Made by a program: the position numbers and the translations under genes. 48,924 nt of DNA, taken from positions 1 through 48,924 of the forward strand of contig NZ_JNYE01000056.1 of NCBI RefSeq assembly GCF_000717185.1. The letters run 5' to 3'. Positions 22,256 through 30,080 of this stretch are shown here, one piece after another. Source of the stretch: Kitasatospora phosalacinea. GTDB taxonomy: Bacteria; Actinomycetota; Actinomycetes; Streptomycetales; Streptomycetaceae. How positions within the stretch are numbered: position 1 is the stretch's first letter; the number at the start of each line of letters is the position of its first letter. The notes beneath the pieces were generated by a model, which was given only the letters and a program-made list of their open reading frames with translations, ran no database searches and had not been told where the DNA came from.

Positions 22256-24337
22256 GTGCACGAGATGGCCAAGGGAGCGAACATCGGGCTTGCGGAGCTC
22301 GGTGGGGACAGCGGCTCCTACGTCATCGGTCTGAGTTGGACCAGCCCCACCGGGGAGGGCGAGGCCGACGTGTCGGTCCTGCTCCTCGGCCCCGACGGCA
22401 AGGTGCGCGACGACGAGGACTTCTACTTCTACAACCACCCGGCGGCGGCCGACGGGAGCGTCGAACTGCTGGGCCAGACCCTGACCGAGAGCGGGAGCGA
22501 GGACCGGATCAGGGTCGACCTGGCGGTGCTCCCCCCGCAGGTGGACCGGCTCGTCGTCGCGGCCAGCCGCCACCTGCGCCAGCCGTTCGGGCACTTCGAG
22601 GGGATCCGGCTCACCCTCGACGACAGCAGCGGTGAGCGGCTGCTCGGCTTCTCCATCACGGACGCCCGGTCCGAGAGCGCGTTCGTCTTCGGCGAGATCT
22701 ACCGCCGGGCCGGGGAGTGGAAGTTCCGGGCCATCGGCCAGGGCTACGACAGCGGCCTCGCCGGGCTGGCCACGGACTACGGCATCGACGTCGAGGACGA
22801 CGAGGGCGTTGAAGGCGGTGAGGGCGTCGAGGGCGGCGAGGGCGTCGAGGGCGGCGCACGGCCGACGGCGCCGACCGCGCCCGGGGCCGATGCGCCCGAC
22901 CGGGCCGCCGCACCCGTCCCGACGTCGAAGACCGGTGCGGACGGGCCCCTCCCCGCCGCGCCGCCGACCCCCGCGGCCGCACCGACCGCCGCCGCCCCCC
23001 GCCGCGTCCGGACGGCCAGGAAGAAGGTGACCCTCCCGGCCGTGCCCAAGCCCTCGCTGGCCGAGAACGACGCCTGGCACGGTGCACGGCTCTTCCCCGC
23101 GACCACCCTCAAGAGCGACCGGGAACGGGAGGTGCGGGCCACCTCGGTCCTGCTGTCGGTGATGGCCCAGGTGCCGGAGCTGGGCCGCCGCCTCACCGCG
23201 GGCTTCGGCGCCCCGGCCGGCCGGATGGAGACCTTCACCGAGGTCGTCCTGCCGCACGGCGAAACCCCGCGCCGGCCCGACGGCGTCATCCGGGTGGAAC
23301 GCGCGGGCAAGCGGTGGACCGCCCTGGTCGAGAGCAAGACCAACGGCAACCCGCTGCGCGCCCAACAGGTCCAGGACTACATGGACATCGCCGCCCGACG
23401 CGGCTACGAGGCGGTGATCACCCTCTCCAACGACGTCGCGCTCGACGGTCACCCGATCGTCCCCGTGAAGGTCGACGGCCGACGCAAGCACAAGGTCGGC
23501 CTCTGGCACCTCTCCTGGGCCGAAGTCACCTACCAGGCACAGATGCTGATCCGCCACGAGGGAGTCGCCAATCCGGCGCACGCCTGGCTGCTCCAGGAAC
23601 TCCTGCACTACCTGCAGCACGAGAACTCCGGGTGCCACGGCTTCCAGAACATGGGCGCAGCCTGGGTGCCCGTCCGCAACGGCATCGACGACGAGACGCT
23701 GTGCCGCGGCGACGAACGGGCCGTGCAGGTCGTCGAGAGCTGGGAGAAGCTCGTGCGCCAGGTGTGCCTCCGACTCGGCGGCGAGCTCGGGGTGAAGGTC
23801 GTCCCGGTCCAGCGCGCACGGCGGGGCGAAGAAGTCGGGGCGCGCCGGGCCGCGCTCGCCGAGCAGCTCTGCGAGGACGGCCGCCTGTGCGCCGAGATCC
23901 GGATCGAGGACACGATCGGGAACGTGTCCGTGGTCGCCGACCTGAAGCTCGGCAAACTGCGCACCTCGGTCGAGTACCCGGCGCCCGAGGAGGGCTACCC
24001 GCTGAGCTGGGCGAAGCGGCTGATCCGCCAGCTCGCGACGGCACCGGCCGACCTGCACGTGGAGACCCTCACGGACGGCGCGGGCCCCGGGCCCCGGGGC
24101 ACCCTGGAGCGCCTGCGGCCCGAACCGGGCGACCTGCTCCCGAAGGGCGGCACCGCCAGGATCACGGGCTTCCGGCTCACCCTGGTCAAGAGCGTCGGCA
24201 GCACCAGGGGCAACGCCGAGACCGGCTTCATCCGCACCGTGGACGGCGCCGTCCAGCGCTTCCACAGCAGCGTGGTCGCGCACCTCGAACCGCCTGCCCG
24301 GCGAGGCCGCCCGGCCGCCGCGCCCAAGTCGGGCTGA
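22256..24337 (+). CDS. TerD-domain protein fused to a PD-(D/E)XK nuclease-like domain
   Basis: A 693-residue cytosolic fusion. Residues ~1-185 form a TerD/calcium-binding stress domain (KGANIGLAELGG; VIGLSWTSPTGEGEADVSVLLLGPDGKVRDDEDFYFYN; FGEIYRRAGEWKFRAIGQGYDSGLAGLATDYGIDV). An acidic EGVEGG repeat and Ala/Pro-rich linker follow. After ~260 comes a nuclease-like core: D342 in RRPDGVIRV, then E359-x-K361 in WTALVESKTNG, spaced as in the PD-(D/E)XK fold. The C-terminal ~200 residues are uncharacterised. TerD proteins belong to tellurite/phage/chemical stress systems, and associations with DNA-processing domains are known for this network. Start GTG 22256 has GGGAG six bases upstream. It stands alone, not in a terZABCDE operon. 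Confidence 0.82.
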   Translation: MHEMAKGANIGLAELGGDSGSYVIGLSWTSPTGEGEADVSVLLLGPDGKVRDDEDFYFYNHPAAADGSVELLGQTLTESGSEDRIRVDLAVLPPQVDRLVVAASRHLRQPFGHFEGIRLTLDDSSGERLLGFSITDARSESAFVFGEIYRRAGEWKFRAIGQGYDSGLAGLATDYGIDVEDDEGVEGGEGVEGGEGVEGGARPTAPTAPGADAPDRAAAPVPTSKTGADGPLPAAPPTPAAAPTAAAPRRVRTARKKVTLPAVPKPSLAENDAWHGARLFPATTLKSDREREVRATSVLLSVMAQVPELGRRLTAGFGAPAGRMETFTEVVLPHGETPRRPDGVIRVERAGKRWTALVESKTNGNPLRAQQVQDYMDIAARRGYEAVITLSNDVALDGHPIVPVKVDGRRKHKVGLWHLSWAEVTYQAQMLIRHEGVANPAHAWLLQELLHYLQHENSGCHGFQNMGAAWVPVRNGIDDETLCRGDERAVQVVESWEKLVRQVCLRLGGELGVKVVPVQRARRGEEVGARRAALAEQLCEDGRLCAEIRIEDTIGNVSVVADLKLGKLRTSVEYPAPEEGYPLSWAKRLIRQLATAPADLHVETLTDGAGPGPRGTLERLRPEPGDLLPKGGTARITGFRLTLVKSVGSTRGNAETGFIRTVDGAVQRFHSSVVAHLEPPARRGRPAAAPKSG
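22802..22855 (+). repeat. 18-bp repeat encoding EGVEGG in the TerD linker
   Basis: Three in-frame 18-bp units encode EGVEGG each; the last two are identical and the first has four silent changes. They form an acidic flexible linker between the two domains. Confidence 0.9.
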
Positions 24338-24356
24338 CCGGGGGCCCGGCGGGCCC

Positions 24357-24380
24357 GCCCGTCGAGCGGAACGGACGGGC
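24357..24380. terminator. weak hairpin in the convergent gap after the TerD-nuclease gene
   Basis: GCCCGTC (24357-24363) pairs with GACGGGC (24374-24380) around 10 bases. It lies between the convergent ends of the TerD-nuclease gene and the small hypothetical gene. Confidence 0.35.
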
Positions 24381-24450
24381 CGGGTCGGCGCCTCCCCTCC
24401 CCGGGAAGGGAGCTGCCGGTCCGACCGGTGAGGACCGCGGCCGGGCGGGC

Positions 24451-24936
24451 TCAGTGCGGAGCGGCCCCGGTGAGGCGGTCCCAGCGGGCGAAGCCCGCGG
24501 TGAACAGGGCGCGGACGGCGGCGGTCTCGGCGGCCGTCCAGGACGCGGGGTCGGAGGTCGGGTGGAGCGCCGTGCCGCCGAACAGCTTGTCGTAGGCGCC
24601 GTCGTGCACGGGGCCCTCGGGGGGCAGGGCGCCGGGCAGGTCGGTGAAGAAGTTCCAGGTGTCGAGCAGGAGCCGGCAGCTCGCGGGCGGCTCCAGGTGG
24701 GGGGCTTCGGTCCAGTGGCGGGCGGCGGCCAGGTCGAGGGTGTTCCCGGCGCCCCAGAAGAAGTCCAGCCCGTGGCGCAGGCAGTGGGCCTCGGCCGCGG
24801 CCGGGTCGGGGAAGCGCAGCAGGGAACCGTCCGGGCCGGTGAGGAAGGCGTCGGGTTCGTCGTTCTCGCCGAGGCGCCACAGGAGGGTCGGGCCGCCGGC
24901 GGGGGTCAGGACGCGGTACGGGTAGTGGTCGGGCAC
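24451..24936 (-). CDS. conserved-looking hypothetical protein
   Basis: A 161-residue soluble protein beginning VPDHYPYRVLTPAGGPTLLWRLGENDEPDAFLTGPDGSLLRFPDPAAAEAHCLRHGLDFFWG, with a Trp/Phe-rich second half (LLLDTWNFFTDLPGAL; GAYDKLFGGTALHPTSDPASWTAAETAAVRALFTAGFARWD). I recognise no family. Composition and codon bias are those of a real gene. GTG 24936 is chosen because the frame upstream is poor and TACCCT (24948-24943) lies six bases before it, consistent with a leaderless transcript. It is divergent from the cyclophilin gene. Confidence 0.8.
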   Translation of the reverse strand: MPDHYPYRVLTPAGGPTLLWRLGENDEPDAFLTGPDGSLLRFPDPAAAEAHCLRHGLDFFWGAGNTLDLAAARHWTEAPHLEPPASCRLLLDTWNFFTDLPGALPPEGPVHDGAYDKLFGGTALHPTSDPASWTAAETAAVRALFTAGFARWDRLTGAAPH

Positions 24937-24942
24937 GGGGCG

Positions 24943-24948
24943 AGGGTA
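24943..24948 (-). promoter_or_regulatory. -10 element for the leaderless hypothetical gene
   Basis: TACCCT on the reverse strand ends six bases before GTG 24936, with no ribosome site between. Confidence 0.35.
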
Positions 24949-25066
24949 GCCCGGCGGGGTCGCGGAACGGGTTGCGGGACGGTAACTGCCACAATGGACG
25001 GCGAAGATCTTCACGCCGGCGCACCGGACAGTGAGCAGACAGCAACAGACAGACAGTGAGGTTGCC

Positions 25067-25567
25067 TTGTCCAAGGTCAAACTGAGCACCAATCACGGCG
25101 ACATCGTGATCCGGCTGGACGCCGAGAAGGCCCCGGCGACGGTCGCGAACTTCCTGCAGTACGTCCAGGACGGCTTCTACAGCGGCACCGTCTTCCACCG
25201 GGTCATCGACGGCTTCATGGTGCAGGGCGGCGGCATGGAGCCGGGCCTGCGCCGCAAGGAGACCCGCGCCCCGATCCAGAACGAGGCCGACAACGGCCTG
25301 AAGAACCTCCGCTACACCGTGGCGATGGCCCGCACCGCGGACCCGCACTCGGCCACCGCGCAGTTCTTCGTCAACGTCGCCGACAACGCCTTCCTCGACC
25401 ACACCGCGAAGAGCGGCCCGGGCTGGGGCTACGCCGTGTTCGGCGAGGTCGTCGAGGGCCGGGAGGTGGTGGACGAGATCAAGTCGGTGCCCACCGCCTC
25501 CAAGGGCGGCCACGCGGACGTCCCCAAGGAGGACGTGCTGCTGGTCAGCGCCGAGGTCGTCGAGTAG
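25067..25567 (+). CDS. ppiB: cyclophilin-type peptidyl-prolyl cis-trans isomerase, PpiB type
   Basis: A 166-residue cytosolic cyclophilin. Active-site blocks are [19 protein letters not shown] (Arg and Phe of the FHR motif), [31 protein letters not shown] and [20 protein letters not shown]. It matches E. coli PpiB end to end, including VPKEDV near the C-terminus. TTG 25067 ([18 protein letters not shown]) gives the same N-terminus as that family and has GAGG five bases upstream; a longer GTG frame at 25031 would add an unconserved Gln-rich tail. No signal peptide or membrane anchor is present. It acts as a general protein-folding catalyst. Confidence 0.93.
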   Translation: MSKVKLSTNHGDIVIRLDAEKAPATVANFLQYVQDGFYSGTVFHRVIDGFMVQGGGMEPGLRRKETRAPIQNEADNGLKNLRYTVAMARTADPHSATAQFFVNVADNAFLDHTAKSGPGWGYAVFGEVVEGREVVDEIKSVPTASKGGHADVPKEDVLLVSAEVVE

Positions 25568-25603
25568 CGACGCCGCGACGCCGCAACGCCGCAACGCAGC
25601 GCA

Positions 25604-25637
25604 CTGCCCCGCCCCCGGGGGAGCGGGGACGGGGCAG
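25604..25637. terminator. bidirectional terminator between ppiB and the GH3 gene
   Basis: CTGCCCCG (25604-25611) pairs with CGGGGCAG (25630-25637), with a further C-run/G-run able to fold inside. It lies in the 104-base gap between convergent stop codons, so it can serve both transcripts. Confidence 0.6.
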
Positions 25638-25671
25638 GGGACGCGGGCGCAGGGGCCGGGCCGTCGGGCGC

Positions 25672-28155
25672 TCAGGCACCGACCGTCAGGGCCGCCGCCA
25701 GCGGGAGCTCGCCGCAGTGCGGACCGACCTGCAGGACGAAGGTGCCGGGCTCGGTCCGCCAGCCCCGCTCCGCCACCGACCAGTGCTCCAACGCCCTTGC
25801 CGGCAGCCGCAGTTCCATCTCGACCTGCTCGCCGGGCCCCGCCTCCGCGGCGCCGAAGGCGCCCAGCCAGCGCACCGGCCGGTCCAGCTCCGAACCCGGC
25901 CGCGACAGGTACAGCTGCACGGTCTCCCGGGAGCGGCGCGACCCCTCGTTGCGCAGCACCACCCGCACCGTGCGCGAGCCGTCCGCCGCCGGGGCCGAGG
26001 GCGCCCCCAGCGCCAGGTAGCGCCACTCGCCCCAGCCCAGCCCGTGCCCGAACCAGTACGCGGGGGAGCGGTCGGCGCGCAGCCAGCCGCGGTGGCCCAG
26101 GTGCAGGCCCTCCGCGTACTCCAGCCGCCCGTCGGTCGGGGCGGTCCCGTACACCGGGCAGTCCGCCTCGGCGTCCGGCCAGGTGGTGGGCAGCCGCCCG
26201 CCCGGCTCGGCCCGGCCCAGCAGCACCTCGGCCAGCGCGTCCCCGCCCTCCTGGCCGGGGAACCAGCAGGTCAGCACCGCGCCCACCCGCTCGCGCCAGG
26301 GCAGCAGCACCGGGCTGCCGGTGTTCACCACCACCACCGTGCGCGGGTTCGCCGCCGCCACCGCCGCCACCAGCTCGTCCTGGCGGCCCGGCAGCCGCAG
26401 GCCGGCCCGGTCGAAGCCCTCGCTCTCGTGCTCGTCCGTGGTGCCGACCACCACCACCGCCACGTCCGCGGCCGCGGCCAGCTCCACCGCGTGCGCGAAC
26501 TCCCGCTCCAGCTCGGCCTCCGGCCGGTCCGCGGCCAGCACCAGCACCCGCCCGTGCGCCTCCTCCACCGCCCGCCGGGCCAGCAGCGCGACCTGCTGGC
26601 CGTCCGCCAGCTCCAGCTCCACCTGCCGGAACGAGGGCGACACGTGCAGGTACGTCGGGTCGTCCGAGAGCGGCGCCACGTACTCCTCCAGCAGCACCTC
26701 CCCGTCCGCCTCCAGGCGCAGCGCGCCCAGGCCCACCACGCCCAGGCGCCAGCGGCCCGCGGACGGCGCGGTGAACCGGGTCGCCACCTCGATGGTGCGC
26801 ACCGGCGCCAGGTCGACCTCCCCGGTCGGCTCCAGCACCCGCCCGGTCGCCCGCGCCTCGGCGTGCACCAGCGAACCGTCGGCCGCCAGGTAGCGCACCA
26901 GCACGCCCGGCGCCGAACCGTCCGGCAGCACGCAGTCCGCGGCCGCCAGCGGCGTCGGGCGCAGGTTGGTGCGCACCCCCGGCGCGTGCACCAGCTCCAC
27001 CGACGGGTCCAGCGCCGCGCGCAGGCCCGCCAGCGGCGAGACCGGCGCCGCCGGGAACACCGAGGCGCTGCCGCCGCCCTGCACCCGGGCCGTCGCCGCG
27101 TTCGGGCCGATCAGCGCGACCCGGCGCAGCGCCGACTCCTCCAGCGGCAGCAGCCGCTGCGGGTTGTGCAGCAGCACGGTGCCCGCGACGGCCGCGGCCC
27201 GCAGCGCCCCCCGGGTCGCCGGGTCGGTGGGCACCGGCGCCCGCCCGCCCGCGGCCGGCGGGTCGAACGCGCCCACCCGCCGGGCCAGCCGCAGCATCCG
27301 CTCCACCTTGTCGTCCAGCGCGGCGGCCGGTACCCGGCCCGCCCGCACCGCCGCCGCCAGCGCCGCCCCCCACGCCGGGTTCGGCCCCGGCATCGCCAGG
27401 TCGCACGCCGCCGCACCCGGCCCGTCCGCCTCGTGCACCGACCCCCAGTCGGAGACCACCAGCCCGTCGAAGCCCCACTCGCCCTTCAACGGCTCGGCCA
27501 GCAGCGGGTTCTCGACCATCGACGTCCCGTTGACCCGGTTGTACGCCGACATCACCGCCCACACCCCGGCCCGCACCGCCGCTTCGAACGGCGCCAGGTA
27601 CACCTCGCGCAGCGTCCGCTCGTCCACCCGGGCGTCCACGGTCAGCCGCTCGGTCTCCGAGTCGTTCGCCACGTAGTGCTTCGCCGTCGCCGCGACCCCG
27701 CGCGCCTGCACGCCCGCGATGTACGCCGCCCCGATCCGGGCGGTCAGCAGCGGGTCCTCCGAGAAGCACTCGAAGTTCCGGCCGCCCAGCGGCGAGCGGT
27801 GCAGGTTCAGCGTCGGCGCCAGCACCACGTGCACGCCCTTGCGCCGCGCCTCGGCCGCCAGCAACCCGCCCATCCGGGCGACCAGTTCCTCGTCCCAGGA
27901 CGCCGCCAGCGCGGTCGCGCACGGCAGCAGCAGCGCCGTGTCCGCCTCGTCCCACCGCTCCCCGCGCACCCCGACCGGCCCGTCCGAGCACACGACCGGG
28001 TGCATCCCGATCGCGGGCTCGCCACTGCTGCGGAAGGTGTCCCCGCCGGAGACCAGCCGCGCCTTCTGCTCCAGGTCGAGTACCCGGTGGTCCGTTCGGT
28101 GCGCCGACTGCGGTGCGCTGGAAGTGAGTTGAGGTGGCATGGAGAGCTGGGTCAT
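25672..28155 (-). CDS. GH3 beta-glucosidase (PA14-containing type)
   Basis: An 827-residue cytosolic glycoside hydrolase with no signal peptide. The TIM-barrel domain has LAPTLNLHRSPLGGRNFECFSEDPLLT, the KH motif in ATAKHYVANDSETER, and nucleophile D236 in GLVVSDWGSVHEAD. The alpha/beta sandwich starts near VLLHNPQRLLPLEES. Within it is a PA14-like insertion (VEVATRFTAPSAGRWRLGVVGLGALRLEADGEVLL). After ~570 come VVVGTTDEHESEGFDRAGLRLPGRQDELVAAVAAANPRTVVVVNTG and a fibronectin-III-like end. It should split imported gluco-oligosaccharides. ATG 28155 overlaps the permease stop (ATGA). It is last in the SBP-permease-permease-GH3 operon. A beta-xylosidase activity is possible, since bxl operons have the same layout. 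Confidence 0.92.
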   Translation of the reverse strand: MTQLSMPPQLTSSAPQSAHRTDHRVLDLEQKARLVSGGDTFRSSGEPAIGMHPVVCSDGPVGVRGERWDEADTALLLPCATALAASWDEELVARMGGLLAAEARRKGVHVVLAPTLNLHRSPLGGRNFECFSEDPLLTARIGAAYIAGVQARGVAATAKHYVANDSETERLTVDARVDERTLREVYLAPFEAAVRAGVWAVMSAYNRVNGTSMVENPLLAEPLKGEWGFDGLVVSDWGSVHEADGPGAAACDLAMPGPNPAWGAALAAAVRAGRVPAAALDDKVERMLRLARRVGAFDPPAAGGRAPVPTDPATRGALRAAAVAGTVLLHNPQRLLPLEESALRRVALIGPNAATARVQGGGSASVFPAAPVSPLAGLRAALDPSVELVHAPGVRTNLRPTPLAAADCVLPDGSAPGVLVRYLAADGSLVHAEARATGRVLEPTGEVDLAPVRTIEVATRFTAPSAGRWRLGVVGLGALRLEADGEVLLEEYVAPLSDDPTYLHVSPSFRQVELELADGQQVALLARRAVEEAHGRVLVLAADRPEAELEREFAHAVELAAAADVAVVVVGTTDEHESEGFDRAGLRLPGRQDELVAAVAAANPRTVVVVNTGSPVLLPWRERVGAVLTCWFPGQEGGDALAEVLLGRAEPGGRLPTTWPDAEADCPVYGTAPTDGRLEYAEGLHLGHRGWLRADRSPAYWFGHGLGWGEWRYLALGAPSAPAADGSRTVRVVLRNEGSRRSRETVQLYLSRPGSELDRPVRWLGAFGAAEAGPGEQVEMELRLPARALEHWSVAERGWRTEPGTFVLQVGPHCGELPLAAALTVGA

Positions 28156-29018
28156 CCCTTCGTGGCTCCTTGCATGATGCCGTCGATGATCTGGCGGCCC
28201 ATCAGGAGGAATGCGACGAGAACGGGCGCGCTGGCGACCAGGGCGCCGGTGAGGACGAGCGAGTAGTCCTTGATGTAGCCGCTGGCCAGCTCGGAGAGGG
28301 TGAGCTGGACGGTCGGGTTCTGCTGGGTCATGACGACCTTGGGCCAGTAGAAGTCGTTCCAGGCGGCCATGAAGGTGAGCATCCCGAGCACGCTCATCGC
28401 GGGGCGGGCGGCGGGCAGCACGACGTGCCAGACCAGGCCGCGGGTGCTGCAGCCGTCCATCCGGCCCGCGTCGAGGAGTTCGTCGGGGACGGCGCCGATC
28501 AGGTACTGGCGCATGAAGAACAGGCCGAAGGCGTTGGCGGCGGCCGGGACGATCAGGGCCTGGAGGTGGTCGGCCCAGTGGAACCAGTTGGCCATCATGA
28601 TGTACAGCGGGATGATGCCCAGCTGGGTGGGGACCATCATGGTGGCGACCACCGAGGCCAGCAGCGTGTTGCGGCCGCGGAAGCGGAGCTTGGCGAAGGC
28701 GAAGCCGCCCAGGGTGCTGGTCAGGACCACGCTGGCGGTGACGGTGGTGGCCACGATCAGCGAGTTGACCATCGCCAGGCGCAGGTCGGTCTGGGCGAAC
28801 ACCTGGGTGACGTTGTGCCAGAGCCGGCCGCCGGGCAGCAGCACCGGGGGCATCCGGTGGATCTCGGTGTTGGTGCGGGAGGCCGCGACCAGCGTCCAGT
28901 ACAGCGGGAAGAGCGAGAGCAGCACGGCGGCGCCGAGGACGACGTACACGCCGCGTCCGGCGGTCAGCTGCCGGGTGCTCCTGGGCCGGCGGCGGCGGAG
29001 CAGGGCGGGGGTGGTCAT
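28152..29018 (-). CDS. sugar ABC transporter permease, MalG/CebG type
   Basis: A 288-residue permease with six predicted membrane spans. The opening GVYVVLGAAVLLSLFPLYWTLVAASRTNTEIHRMPP is typical of CUT1-family inner-membrane subunits. The coupling EAA loop is ELLDAGRMDGCSTRGLVWHVVLPAARPAM. ATG 29018 overlaps the preceding permease stop by four bases, and its stop overlaps the GH3 start. No dedicated ATP-binding gene is in the operon, as is normal for actinobacterial CUT1 importers that share the MsiK ATPase. Confidence 0.94.
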   Translation of the reverse strand: MTTPALLRRRRPRSTRQLTAGRGVYVVLGAAVLLSLFPLYWTLVAASRTNTEIHRMPPVLLPGGRLWHNVTQVFAQTDLRLAMVNSLIVATTVTASVVLTSTLGGFAFAKLRFRGRNTLLASVVATMMVPTQLGIIPLYIMMANWFHWADHLQALIVPAAANAFGLFFMRQYLIGAVPDELLDAGRMDGCSTRGLVWHVVLPAARPAMSVLGMLTFMAAWNDFYWPKVVMTQQNPTVQLTLSELASGYIKDYSLVLTGALVASAPVLVAFLLMGRQIIDGIMQGATKG

Positions 29019-29977
29019 TCGGCACCTCGCATCCGGCGCGCGGCCAGGAAGTTGACGACCGCGACCAGCACGATCAGTAGGAACATCGCCCACGAGATCG
29101 CCGCGCCGTAGCCGTACTTGAAGCGGCCCCAGAACTGGTTGTACGAGTACAGGGCCAGGGTCTGGAACTGGTGCTGGGAGCCGCCGGTGGTCGGGTCCTG
29201 CTGCTGGCTGAAGAGCATCGGCTCGCCGAAGAGCTGGAGCGCGCCGATGGTGGAGACGATGACGGTGAACAGGATCGTCGGGCGCAGCATCGGGATCGTG
29301 ATGGAGCGGAACTGCCGCCAGCGGCTGGCCCCGTCCAGCGCGGCCGCCTCGTACAGCTCGAAGGGGACGGACTGCATCGCGGCGAGGTAGAGCAGCGCGT
29401 TGTAGCCCGTCCAGCGCCAGGTGACGATCGCGGCGATCGCGGACCAGGAGGAGAGGGTGCCGGCCTGCCAGTCGACGTGGTCGACGCCGAACAGCGACAG
29501 GAACCAGTTGACCATGCCGAAGTCGCGGCCGAACAGCTGGACGAAGATCAGCGTGACGGCGGCCACCGAGGTGACGTTCGGCAGCAGGACGCCCAGGCGC
29601 ATCAGGGTGCGGCCGCGCATCCGGTAGTTGAGCAGGTGGGCCAGGCCGAGCGCGAGCAGCAGCTGCGGGAGGGTGGCGAGCACGCCGATGCCCAGGGTGT
29701 TCTTGACGGCGTTCCAGAAGAACGGGTCGTCCAGCAGTTTGCGGTAGTTCTCGAAGCCGACCCACTGGCCCTCGCTGCCCGGGCGGTCGGCGCGCCAGGC
29801 GGTGAACGAGACGTAGCCGGTGTACAGCATCGGGAACAGGCCGAAGACGCCGAAGACCACGAAGAACGGCGAGAGGTACAGGTAGGGCGAGACGGTGCGG
29901 TCGAGCCGGTGCCAGCGGTGGCCGGCGGTGCGGGCGGGGGCGCGGGCGCCGCGGACGGCGGCGGTCGGTGCGGCCAA
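29015..29977 (-). CDS. sugar ABC transporter permease, MalF/CebF type
   Basis: A 320-residue permease with six membrane spans (SPYLYLSPFFVVFGVFGLFPMLYTGYVSF onward) and EAA loop FELYEAAALDGASRWRQFRSITIPMLRPT. It forms the membrane channel with the downstream MalG-type subunit. The start is TTG 29977, with GGGAG six bases upstream. It follows the binding-protein gene by about 100 bases (29978-30080), probably in the same transcript. The operon layout corresponds to CebEFG/BxlEFG oligosaccharide importers. Confidence 0.94.
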   Translation of the reverse strand: MAAPTAAVRGARAPARTAGHRWHRLDRTVSPYLYLSPFFVVFGVFGLFPMLYTGYVSFTAWRADRPGSEGQWVGFENYRKLLDDPFFWNAVKNTLGIGVLATLPQLLLALGLAHLLNYRMRGRTLMRLGVLLPNVTSVAAVTLIFVQLFGRDFGMVNWFLSLFGVDHVDWQAGTLSSWSAIAAIVTWRWTGYNALLYLAAMQSVPFELYEAAALDGASRWRQFRSITIPMLRPTILFTVIVSTIGALQLFGEPMLFSQQQDPTTGGSQHQFQTLALYSYNQFWGRFKYGYGAAISWAMFLLIVLVAVVNFLAARRMRGAE

Positions 29978-30080
29978 GGGGAGCTCCCTGGGGCAGAAGC
30001 AGAGGAGGAGGTGGGCGGTGGCGCGGTGCCGGTGCGGCGTCAGGTCCGCACCGGCACCGCGGGTCTGTGGGGGCGGGGCG

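Noticed and set aside
21474..22284. Reverse-strand open frames in the 636-base gap before the TerD-nuclease gene
   Set aside because: No ribosome site or domain, strongly Arg/Gly/Pro-rich, and they read through the 17-bp hairpin and the 18-bp palindrome.
22256..24337. Part of a full tellurite-resistance terZABCDE operon
   Set aside because: No other ter genes flank it; the next genes are a hypothetical protein and a cyclophilin.
22145..27991. Very long reverse-strand open frame (over 1,900 codons)
   Set aside because: It runs antisense through the TerD-nuclease and cyclophilin genes and out of frame through GH3. Its product is Gly/Ala/Arg/Val-rich without domains. It is a product of third-position GC bias.
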